Positions 21,830-31,393 of a DNA stretch of 64,000 nucleotides are shown in pieces. Position 1 is the stretch's first letter, and every line of letters begins with the position of its first letter. Source of the DNA: Microglena sp. YARC (taxonomy: Eukaryota; Chlorophyta; Chlorophyceae; Chlamydomonadales; Chlamydomonadaceae); assembly GCA_022414725.1 (NCBI GenBank), contig CM039462.1, forward strand, positions 177,517,900-177,581,899, given 5' to 3'. The translations under genes and the position numbers were made by a program. The notes under the pieces were generated by a model that was not told the origin of the DNA, made no database searches, and saw nothing but the letters and a program-made list of their open reading frames with translations.

Positions 21830-22520
21830 TCCTCCTCCTCCTCCTCCAGTGTGAGCGGTGTAACCATGGTGTCTCTGCTTAGTTGAGGGCGGTAATCAAC
21901 CATACACCTGATTGGCCTCATTTTTCTTGCATCAAATTCTTAAAAAAATGTCACTCTACATACATGCATTTCATTATATTACAGAAACGTTCAATACTGC
22001 TTAAAAATCAACAACCCTTCAAAAACTCTCTTTTTCGTCACTTTATAATTAACAATGCTAAATCATCAATCCATTCGTTGGAATTCAATTAATTTAAAGC
22101 GTCCAGCCGCCCATTCAAATCACGTAAATTAAATTTAATGGAAAGGAATAAATCGAATTAAAATAACACAACATTAAATACAATTCAATTTAATCAATAT
22201 AATACATTGAATTAAGGATTCGAATCATTTCATTCGGGACGCGCCTCCAGGCGCCCTTAATGTTACTTCCCCCCTTTCTCTCCTCTCTTTGGCTTGACTT
22301 ATTTTGTTATTTGCGCCTTTTCTCTCAACGAGACAGTTGGCCGAGCCTTTTTTAGTTGGGCCTAGATGTGTAGCATCATGATCAATTTAACATTTATGAA
22401 CATCTTGTGGTTGGATGTATGGCTTGGGGCTCGGGGCTTGTGGCTTGAGGCTTGGGGCTTTTGGGGTTAAGGGGCGTTTGGGGGTTCAGGCAAGGTAGCA
22501 CGATACGGCACGTCAACACG
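21830..22520. other. AT-rich intergenic region
   Basis: No supported gene. It ends with a GGCTTGGGGCTCGGGGCTTG tract (22425-22490) and CACGATACGGCA motifs at 22500-22525 that also occur in the 27.2-27.8 kb duplication. Confidence 0.5.
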
Positions 22521-22964
22521 ATACGGCATGATACCTCATCTACCCACAAGTTTCACAAGGGAAGCTGCTACCTTCACATCCAACAGAAACTCAAACCCAA
22601 CTGACATCCTGTCACGCCCCCAGCAACATGGATTGTACATGGCAAGGGTCCTCATACATACCATCTTCAGGATGCTCAGCCCTGCCCAGTGCCCCAGACC
22701 CCCCCATGACACTTTGGGGGACACAACACACTACGGTACTGGAGGACAAGAGTACTGTAGATCTCCACAAGTGCCATCCTCACCGGCCTGCCTCATGATG
22801 CTCTCACACATTCCTCCCCTCCTCCCCCTCCTCCCCCCGCTCCTCCCACTCCTCCCACTCCTCCCACTCCTCCCCCTCTCCCCCCCCTCACCCTCCTACC
22901 CCTCCTACCCCTCCTCGTCCTCGTACTCCTTCCAGCCTCCTCCTCCTGCCCCTGCCCCTTCCAT

Positions 22965-23333
22965 CCCAGACACCTTCCTACAGGTGCCCTATGGAGTAAT
23001 TGAGTCAGACCCTCCAGTCGACCAAGCAGAGGGCAGACGTGCACTGGATACCCTGAGGTATGGTACCAGTTCAGAAGAGTGTATGAGACCTTTGATGGTT
23101 CACCAGCAGATGGAGATGGGCTGTTCCACCCAGACCTACCATACTCCATGTCTCATGGCCAAACCTTCCTGCCATACTTTGAGTGGATCCAATCTGAGAA
23201 TCCTGTACCTGGGGGGGATGTCCCTTTCGGTGAGATGAACTCCAATGTGCCCCCTGATTTGCCCCCCACTGTCAAGTTCACTAACCATTCTAGGGACTCT
23301 CGTTCTAGCAGGTTTAATTGCAGTCAGCCTTGA
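22965..23333 (+). CDS. Unrecognised retroelement-like ORF, 5' part
   Basis: One frame reads protein-like sequence (YPEVWYQFRRVYETFDGS, FHPDLPYSMSHGQTFL, PYFEWIQSENPVPGG) up to a stop at 23333. A second frame from 22528 overlaps it. No domain is recognised. The upstream CTCCTCCCA repeat (22810-22930) breaks any longer frame. Position left of an LTR-like end suggests a decayed retroelement. Confidence 0.3.
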
Positions 23334-23865
23334 AAGGCTCAATCTCTATCCCACTGTCCCACTCATCAACTATGCTCTCAGAACACGCCTGGACTGGATT
23401 ATTGCAGACCTCCACCCAAAATTTCCCACTCTCCTGCAAGATGAGCTCCTTCAACACCCAGGCAGAGACATGCACCCTGACCCATCCACAGTGTGTGCAC
23501 CCCTCATCAAGCACACCAGGAGGCTACATGAACTTGTTATTGCCTTACCAGTAGTGTCCAGAGCCAATACAGTCACCCTACAATGGGCCATATGTTTCCA
23601 ATCCCAAGCTGCCATGGTCCATGCCCACTACATAGTCCTGGACCTTTACCCTACCATGCTCATGCACTCCCAGAGCTGTGCACATCCTGGAGGCCATGTG
23701 ATCTGCATCAACAACCTGAGCATGGACTGGACACCTATGGATTACATCCTGATCCAACTGTTCCCACCAGCCCTGCCATCAAGGGCCAGGTCCTTTGTCA
23801 ACTTCATGGATAGGGTCACAAAGCAGTTGACCCAGGATGGATACCCCTGCTGCCATGGCACTTAG
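23245..23865 (+). CDS. Unrecognised ORF, possible retroelement remnant
   Basis: A 206-codon open frame with balanced composition (LERLNLYPTVPLINYALR, LDWIIADLHPKFPTLLQDEL, SRARSFVNFMDRVTKQL). No family is recognised. It overlaps the preceding frame by about 90 bases in another register, which could mean a frameshift within one former gene. Confidence 0.35.
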   Translation: MCPLICPPLSSSLTILGTLVLAGLIAVSLERLNLYPTVPLINYALRTRLDWIIADLHPKFPTLLQDELLQHPGRDMHPDPSTVCAPLIKHTRRLHELVIALPVVSRANTVTLQWAICFQSQAAMVHAHYIVLDLYPTMLMHSQSCAHPGGHVICINNLSMDWTPMDYILIQLFPPALPSRARSFVNFMDRVTKQLTQDGYPCCHGT

Positions 23866-23869
23866 TTGC

Positions 23870-24735
23870 CATGATTCCCAGCATCTGTTAAACAATTAGT
23901 AGTGAACACTCTAGGAATTACTTCACGTTATGCCCCAAGTACTGCCCCATGTACTGACCCATGTGTAGTCCAAGTTTCTACCCTTTAGATGTCTTCATGC
24001 TGACAACAACATGTCTGCCTGATTCTAATTTAGTTTTTCAGTACTAAGCTTCCACTCCCAAATTATGGGGGGAACTAGCACAGACATCTTGTCTACCAAG
24101 CCTCCTTTCCCAGATCATGTAAACCTCTCGTATCAAGGCAGACTCTGCAAATCTCCTGCAGCTTCCTTCCAGCTTGCCTGGAGTCCCCTTTTAGCTTCCA
24201 AGCAGCTTCCCTGCAGATTCCAAGTAGTTTAAATCCCTAGTATAGTATCCCTGCTGCTATCCTGCAGCTTCCTTTCAGGTTACTCTGCAGCTTCCCCATA
24301 GCTCAGCAGTTTAGACTCCCTAAATAAAGCAGCTTCCCTGCAAACCTAGCATCCTTGCAGCTTCTATGCAGCATCCCTGCAGCCTTTCTGCAGCCTAGTG
24401 TCCCCGAAAGTTTTCCTACAGCAGCTTCCGTGCAGATTCTCTGCAGACCAATATCCCCTAGATCTGCTGAAGCTCCCTTATTGATCAGCAGTATACTATA
24501 GACTCTGCACCTTCCCAGCAGTTTCAGCATAGACCAGATACCTATAGTGATCCATTGACTATGAGACCCTGCAGGGACCAACCTTCCCAAGTCCTGACCT
24601 GAATAATTTATTGTCTAAGTCCTTGACTCCAGTAAATTACATCTCAGTCTTCATTTCTCTTTTTCTATCTTCATATATTTTCCTTATGTCCCTCAATTAA
24701 TTCCAGGAATTCTTGATCCCAAGAATACCTTGAAT
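23870..24735. other. CAGCTTCC-rich spacer
   Basis: Many dispersed copies of GCAGCTTCCYTGCAG-like sequence between 24150 and 24520. No gene is seen. Confidence 0.6.
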
Positions 24736-24915
24736 TAGGGGGGATGTTATAGATGACTTATATGTCTCTACCTGAGTAGGCTAAGTGCGGGCCGGTCACT
24801 ACCCGGCCCCGAGTTTCCTGCCGCCGCGCAGAACTGTGCACTACAGTCTGCTCTAGTATAATATCGTCTTAGTGCGACTATCTCGCTCTCTTCTATATCA
24901 CTTGTAACGATCGAG
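24736..24915. mobile_element. Possible LTR start preceded by a polypurine tract
   Basis: GAATTAGGGGGGA directly precedes TGTTATAGATGAC, the arrangement seen at the 3' end of LTR retrotransposons. TATA-like AGTATAATATCG follows within the putative LTR. No second copy is in the window, so it remains a candidate. A short direct match (GGGCCYAGATGTGTARCRTC) at 22360 and 25200 brackets the region. Confidence 0.35.
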
Positions 24916-25439
24916 TCTGCAGTCTCTATCAATTACCAAAGCTTTCAATGCAGCAGCCAATCGACTTGGTCATGAAGCAGATTGACCAGCTCACTCCGAA
25001 TCTGCTGCATTCATTATCATCTTTGAGGCAATGAGGCGTAGTCGTTCCAAGGCTACTTTTTGACTTACATTTCTTTCCAGCCTTCTGCCTGCCCCTTGAC
25101 TTTATTTCCCCCTTATCACTTTCCGGTATCTTCATTTATTTTGTTTCTCCTCCAAATAGTTCAGACTCCCACGCGGCCGAGCCATAGCATTTTGAGCAGG
25201 GCCCAGATGTGTAACGTCACTTATTAGTCCTAGTTGGCCATGTGTCCCAATTCCTCCAATAATTTGCTTGTTATCGCAGCCGTGCCCCACCAACATTTCT
25301 TCAGTTACATGCAACATCTATTAGGCGAGGCGATTTTTACAAAAAGGTGTTTCTTAAGCAGGAAAAAAAGTGTTTGCTCCCGAGGAAGCTGGATGACAAT
25401 GGATAAAACCTCAACTTGAGAAGAAACTCATCATAACAC

Positions 25440-25915
25440 CCCACGCGGAGCGCATTCTGCTCTTGCAAGGGCAAAATTCGGAACTCGTGAAGGAGGGGCT
25501 ACCATACAGTATAAGGTAAGCTCTCGAAGTTCATTCAATGGATTCGAAACCTTATCCGTGAACCCTGTCCTCCTTCCCCCGTATATTCTGAAAGAGAACG
25601 TGCGGCACAAACAACGCATTTGAAGTGTCTCAAAATCTACCAGATATGTACCAAACAGAAGCATTCCTGAAATGCTGCAGAAGTGTACCTGAAATGTGAC
25701 GGAAACGTACCTAGAAGTGGAACAGAAGCATTCTTGAAATGTAGCAGATATTATTGGTACACGCCTCAACCACGTTTCAGGTGAGCGTAATAGAAACATT
25801 CCAGATATGTAGCAGAACTGTATCTGAAATGTTACAGAAATGTATCTGAAATATCCGACTTAGCTCACTCGGTAACCTCACTGGGTAACCTCACTGACTC
25901 ATGGCACCAAGCATG
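25440..25915. repeat. Short dispersed GAAATGTAGCAGAA repeats
   Basis: Between 25640 and 25860, diverged 20-35 bp units (ACCTGAAATGTRRCGGAA-like) recur about eight times. No gene is supported. Confidence 0.6.
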
Positions 25916-25919
25916 CTAC

Positions 25920-26171
25920 TCAGTTGCACGCCCCGTAATCGCGCTGGCATCCTTCGCCACAGAATTCATTGGTACCTCCGCAGAAGGAAAACTGAGAGCA
26001 GCACCTAGCAGTGCCACAGTGGGTTTCGAAGCCAGCACCGCAGCGGTTGTCAGAGCGCTCGGTAAACTGCAGCAGCTTGCGGATGCCACCGATTGTCTCC
26101 TCCAGGCCTATGTCAGTGAGCCAGCGGTTGACAGAGAGCAACGTTAAGGGTTCAAGGTTGCGGAGAGCCAT
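25920..26171 (-). CDS. Hevein-type chitin-binding domain exon (C-terminal)
   Basis: The last ~42 residues read RCGAGFETHCGTARCCSQ, then FSFCGGTNEFCGEGCQRD and YGACN-stop. The eight-Cys pattern with CCS, FCG, FCG and GCQ..YGAC is the chitin-binding type 1 (hevein) fold, which binds N-acetylglucosamine polymers. The preceding residues (LTDIGLEETIGGIRKLLQFTE) look like ordinary protein. The apparent start at 26171 lies in the neighbouring satellite, so it is probably not the true start; an acceptor such as CTGCTGCAG at about 26066 would leave the domain intact. Rest of the gene not found. Confidence 0.72.
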   Translation of the reverse strand: MALRNLEPLTLLSVNRWLTDIGLEETIGGIRKLLQFTERSDNRCGAGFETHCGTARCCSQFSFCGGTNEFCGEGCQRDYGACN

Positions 26172-26530
26172 GTTTAGGGGTTAGGGCTAGGGAGAGCAAT
26201 GTTTAGGGGTTAGGGTTGCGGTGAGCAACGTTTAGGGTTTAGGATTGCGGAGAGCAACGTCTAGGGTTTAGGGTTGCGGAGAGCAACGTTTAGGGTTTGG
26301 AGTTGCGGAGAGCAACGTTTAGGGTTTAGGGTTGCGAAGAGCAACGTTTAGGGTTTGGAGTTGCGGAGAGCAACGTTTAGGGTTTAAGGCTGCGGAGAGC
26401 AACGTTTATGTTTGGGGTTGAGGAGAACAACGTTTAGGGTTCAGGGTTGCAAGGAGCGACGTTTAGGGTTCAGGATTGCAAGGAGCAACGCTGAAGGTTT
26501 ATGGTTGCGGAGAGCTACGTTAATCCAGGG
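26150..26530. repeat. ~30-bp satellite carrying telomere-type TTTAGGG motifs
   Basis: About 12 units of GAGAGCAACGTTTAGGGTTT plus AGGGTTGCG. The unit continues into the chitin-binding exon (CTCTCCGCAACCTTGAACCC), so the array again shares sequence with an exon edge. Confidence 0.9.
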
Positions 26531-26539
26531 TACAGAAAA

Positions 26540-27180
26540 CGTACGCTAAATGGTGCCCGGCGCACATGCATCAATACGCTAGCAAATCAATCAATCAATC
26601 AGTGCATTATACGCCCCGAGGTATAACTAATCAAATCAAACTTGGGCGAGGATCGATAAATGTTAAAATGTTCCATTTCCGCCAGCAAGGCATGAAGAAT
26701 GTTAGGGAGGTAGAGAAATCTGCGCCCCATGGGTGTGCGGGAAGTGACAATATATCATAGCGCATGCCCGATGCCGCTCAAGCTCGGGCCTCATCATGAG
26801 CAAAAACAAAAATGAGCAATGTAAGATGTAACGCGGAATTTTGGCCGGGGGTGGGTAGCGGCAATGTAGTGGCGGGAGGTAGGGGGAGTGTTGCAATTCG
26901 AATTGTTCAGAGGCTGGGGGCTTCCCGAGAGGGCGTGGCCGGTGGTAATAGACCATTAAAAAAAATAGGACTGATTTATTTATTTCCCCTTTTTAGGTTC
27001 TTCTTTTATTAAGGTTTTAACCTATTTTTATAAAAATATGGACTTTTTTCCCTTTGGTGGCAGACAGTTATGTCTTAGCTCTATATTATTTATATATTCT
27101 TTCTATATTAGTTCTATATACAAGTAGCATCTTGATTTTATCTATCAGGGGGGAGACCCAGTAGCCAGGTATTTGCCATG
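26540..27180. other. Spacer without supported gene
   Basis: AT-rich from 26960. Short frames lack recognisable domains. Confidence 0.5.
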
Positions 27181-27189
27181 CTAGACATC

Positions 27190-27780
27190 ATTCAGCCTTG
27201 GACATGATTAGGAGACAGCCAAGGCATGGTAGCACAATCTGGCTGAACCTGTGCCGTATCGCGCTGTTATGTGCCGTATCGTGCTACCATGAGCCAAGGC
27301 ATTCGGTATGTGCCGACAAGCATAGCACACTTGGCAGGCTGTCCAGTATGAAGCATGGTAGCACGATCCGGCTAAAAATGTGGAACATTGTCCCGGATCG
27401 TGCTATTATGAGCTATCACAATCCGGCCAAACCTGTGCTGTATCATACCGTAACTTGCTGTATCATGCCGTATCTTGGTAGTACAATCTGGCTGAACCTG
27501 AGCCGTATCGCGCTGCTATGTGCCGTATCGTGCTACCATGAGCCAAGGCATTCGGTATGTGCCGACAAGCATGGCACACTACTTGGCAGGCTGTCCAGTG
27601 TTAAGCATGGTAGCACAATCCGGCTAAAAATGTGGAACATTTTCCTGGATCGTGCTATTATGAGCTATCACAATCCGGTCAAACCTGTGCTGTATCATAC
27701 CGTAACTTGCCGGATCATGCCGTATAGTGGTAGTACAATCTGGCTAAACCTGAGCCGTATCATGCCGTATCGTGCTACTT
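27190..27780. repeat. ~285-bp tandem duplication with CGTATCGTGCTACCATG motifs
   Basis: Copy 1 (about 27200-27480) and copy 2 (27485-27770) are about 90 percent alike. Both contain many GTAGCACRATCCGGC and GCCGTATCGTGCTA half-sites in both orientations. The 203-codon frame through both copies is repetitive and not considered a gene. Confidence 0.85.
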
Positions 27781-28079
27781 TACCATTCAGAACAATAATA
27801 ATAATATAAAAAAAAAGATAACGCCTGGAGGGGCGTGGTGTTAAGGGGATCCTCCCGTTCGCCGCAGTTGAGGAAAGTCACCATAGGACAATACTCACGT
27901 ATATCAATATATAAAAGAGGACGCCTCACCTGATGCAGGAACCGCTAGCAGCATGCATGCTGCCATGGTAAGCACGAGGGCTGACAGCATCATCATCTGC
28001 AGCGCAAGACAAACACGTGCCCACTCAGGAAATGCCAAATCAGGATAACTCGGAAAGTATAGGTATATTCTATTGATTG

Positions 28080-28330
28080 CCCAGCTTTCAAAACTCCATG
28101 ACTCCTAAATTCCATCCTGGTTTCTCTGGGATCCCTAGATTCCTACGTTTCTATAATCCTAGATCCCTAGTTTCCTAGATTCCTGGGATTCCTGGGCTTC
28201 CTAGAGATCCCTAAATTCCTAGATTCCTGAGATTCCTATCAACGTGGGATCCCTGCAACTCCTAGAATGGATTCCTCATCAAACTCGGATTTCTCGACCC
28301 CTTGAATCCGAAATCTTTAACCCTTGAAGG
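28080..28330. repeat. CCTAGATTCCTGGGATT-type degenerate repeat
   Basis: Many variants of TCCTAGATTCCTGG. No gene is seen. Confidence 0.7.
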
Positions 28331-28414
28331 CCTGAGCTCCTGGAACTGATCATAACAGGACAAAGAGCTTTAACAGGGAGGATGATACATGCATACCTGA
28401 TTTCTAGCTAGCGT

Positions 28415-28690
28415 TCAGGCCTGCTTTCAGGCCGAATTTCAGGCCAGATTTCAGGCCAGCTTAGTACTTACAAGAGTCACACCCATTTGGCCTCCGAAAC
28501 TTCTACTAACTCCGACACATCCAGGCCTGCTTTCAGGCCAGATTTCAGGCCAGCTTAGTACTTACAAGAGTCACACCCATTCTGCCTCAGGAACTTCTAC
28601 TAACTCCGACACATCCAGGCTTGCTTTCAGGCCAGATTCCAGGCCTGCTTTTAGGCCAGATTTCAGGCCAGATTCAAGTCTGATTTCAGG
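28415..28690. repeat. ~115-bp direct repeat plus TTTCAGGCCAGA units
   Basis: CAGCTTAGTACTTACAAGAG through CTCCGACACATCCAGG is present twice (about 28458 and 28550), embedded in TTTCAGGCC units. Confidence 0.85.
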
Positions 28691-29149
28691 CCTCACTTTC
28701 TAGATTAATTCTTGGAAGTTACCTGAAAGTTCTTGGATCCCACTCCTAAATTCCCAAATCCCCAACTCTCGAAGCCGAGATGTTTGGCGTGCGAGAAGTT
28801 CCCAAATATTCAAATAAAGCAACACTAACTTACCTGGATGGAAATCTTCATGGTGGACGGCGTAGAAAGGTCGGAGTAGGTAGGTAGGCCTGGATTCAAG
28901 GGTGAGAGCACAAGGCATTGGAAATGTGACAAAGTCTGACTTATAGTCACACACATCTAGTACCGTATTAAATGCTCATGTATGGCTGCATCTATGTGTG
29001 GCATTGGGTTTGGCTTATACAGATGATTAAGAGCCAAACTCCATGAGACGTCAGGCATCCATGATTCATATCTCGTGTGAGATCAAACTTGAAAGCTAGA
29101 GCATTTCACTGCCATCGAATGAATGAACAGCCTCAGATGCTCAATTCCC

Positions 29150-29222
29150 AATTGCCCAATTCCCATACCCAATTCCCAATTCCCAATTCCCAATTCCCAA
29201 TTCCAATTCCCAATTCTCGCCC
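29150..29222. repeat. (AATTCCC)n microsatellite
   Basis: About ten AATTCCC/AATTCCCA units. Confidence 0.9.
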
Positions 29223-29494
29223 CAACTGCTGGCGTCACACTCATTTACACAGTCGAAAAATATATGTACATAAAAAAAGAATCAGCAGGATACCAATTGA
29301 ATGGTATTGAAGAGTCCAAAGCGACTCGAAAAAGGGGTCGAGTTGCAGGCTCTCGAATTATGAGATCTTGACACAAAAACAAAATCAGGCGGTCAAATCA
29401 AACAACCGAACGAAAGTTAGATAAACGGAAGGACCAACAGAATTAGCAGGATACAAGGTACGCAACAAAATTTACTTACCGAAGTGGATACGTA

Positions 29495-29825
29495 AGTCAG
29501 AAGAGGGAGGTAGGAAGAAGGACTTGCTTCACACACCCACGCTTCACCTGTAACATGGTATTTTATTAGATGCTCAGTTACATGGTAGAGAAATATTGTT
29601 ACAATGAGTAGAAGACAGTGAAAACAACTGAACAGTCTGGCGGTACTTAGCAGTACATCGGCGACGCTGCCCCCTAATAGGGCAGTGGCGTCGAGGGCTG
29701 CAAGCTAAGCAGTCCTGCAAACCAGATCTAGATGGCAGAAGAGAGAGGTAGGAAGAAGGACTTGCTTCACACACCCACGCTTCACCTGTAACATGGTGTA
29801 TTATTAGATGCTCAGTTACATGGTC
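29495..29825. repeat. ~92-bp direct duplication flanking a dispersed 130-bp repeat
   Basis: GAGGGAGGTAGGAAGAAGGA through AGATGCTCAGTTACATGGT occurs at about 29500-29588 and 29737-29823. Between the copies lies the 130-bp repeat (29590-29725) that is nearly identical to 6217-6352. It could be a tandem duplication or an insertion with a very large duplication. Confidence 0.85.
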
Positions 29826-29849
29826 GATTCGGTACATCGAAAATTTTAT

Positions 29850-30591
29850 TACCGTATGCGCCTGAGAAAATGGCGGTAAATAGGGTTGGCGGAAAATCCC
29901 CAAAACGACTGAAATAATTAGTTGGCGGATTTTTCGAAACTGGGGCTCCATAAATTGGCTCTAGTTACATATTGGCGGAATCCTTTTAAATTGTTTTCTT
30001 TCCATTCAAACCAGATTCAGGTGTGAGTCAAAAGGAAACACAGAGCAGATCAGAGTTGGATGAAAATGAATGTTAAAATCAAATTCAGAGTCTGGTGTGG
30101 CAGATTTTATACGACCTAGGTTTACTCTACCAACAAGCACTAAGCCTCAAGGCCGATCGACCGTGCGATTCAAACCAGATGCAGGTGTGATTCAAAAGAA
30201 CACACAGAGCAGCCCAGAGTTGGATGGAAATAAATGTAAAAATCGAATTTGGAGTCAGATACTCAGGCGTGATAGATTTTTTATACCACTTAGGTATATT
30301 ATGCCAGCAAACACTCAAACATTCAAACATTCAAACCAGATTCAGATAGAAGCCCGGGGTAGGATGAAAACAAATGTAGCAAAGGTGTTCGATGGTATAA
30401 TGGTCGTTTGACTATAATTTGAACCTTGGGGGTGTTACAGCAGTACACTATATTGAAGTGGACCCCGCCACAATGTTGGCGGACGGTCCTAGTTCCACAG
30501 GCTCCCTGTTTTGGCCCAGGCGCCAAGCCCCACCAGAATTGGCGGGACCTATCCGCCAAATCATACGCCATTTTCTTGGGCGCATACGGTA
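29850..30591. mobile_element. Non-autonomous TIR element, 742 bp
   Basis: The left end begins TACCGTATGCGCC, then TGAGAAAATGGCG. The right end is the complement, with two mismatches. Inside both ends TTGGCGG recurs. The interior holds three direct copies (about 165 bp apart; 30007, 30172, 30334) starting CAAACCAGATTCAG. It has no convincing coding frame. Confidence 0.65.
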
Positions 30592-30834
30592 GTAGGACAC
30601 CAATGATATTGAGGAGTCCGACGCGACTCGAAAAAGGGTCGACTTGCATGCTCTCGACTAATGAGCTCTTGACGAGGCGGCCAAAGCAGACGTTGCTCAA
30701 TTACATGGACGGAAAATATCGGTGGACGGACAAACAGAATTAGCAAGATACCAAAGGTATTGCAGAATAAGATAAATCAGTACCGGTAGTGTCTAAAGAT
30801 CATTCCTTCCGATTCCGATTCTGATCAACGAAGC

Positions 30835-31265
30835 AAAAAGACTAACAAACAACAAAAACAACAACAAAAAGATTAGCGCAAAGACTCACTGCAAAGAAAA
30901 GGCTCGACTCAGCAGCTCACTAAAGTGAAGGTAAAGGACGTGGCTGTTTATCGTGAACAGATTCAATAACTATCTGATTATTGTGATTGTGATTGTGATT
31001 GTGACGTTGATGGGGTGCGGGTGACATATAAATAGGATAAATGTAGCCATCATTGTGTGGTTGGACATAGAAGGTCCATTCTGATGTGCTGCGTTGTCTT
31101 ATCCAACATTGTTTAAAATTCTGACAAACACACACACCAAAAGAGGCTCAAAGACTCACTGCAAAAAAGGCTCGACTCAGCAACTCACTCAATAACGTCA
31201 ACAAATTCAAGGCGTGCGGGTAGCATATAAATAAGGGAAATGTAGCCATCATTGTGTGAAAGGTA
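30835..31265. repeat. ~230-bp duplication
   Basis: AAAGACTCACTGCAAA with GGCTCGACTCAGCA occurs at about 30880 and 31149. CATATAAATAGGATAAATGT with AGCCATCATTGTGTG occurs at about 31023 and 31226. Confidence 0.8.
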
Positions 31266-31311
31266 CTAGGTACTATCAATCAATGGGTAGTAGAACATAG
31301 ATTATCAAATC

Positions 31312-31392
31312 AATTCAATTTCCTAATCGAAATTGATTTCCTAATCGAAATTGATTTCCTAATCGAAATTGATTTCCTAATCGAAATTGATT
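31312..31392. repeat. 17-18-bp repeat ATTGATTTCCTAATCGAA, ~4.5 copies
   Basis: Perfect tandem units ending at the left boundary of the LINE insertion. Confidence 0.95.
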
Positions 31393-31393
31393 T

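Noticed and set aside
27198..27809. 203-codon ORF
   Set aside because: It is made of two copies of a 285-bp repeat and shows no domain.
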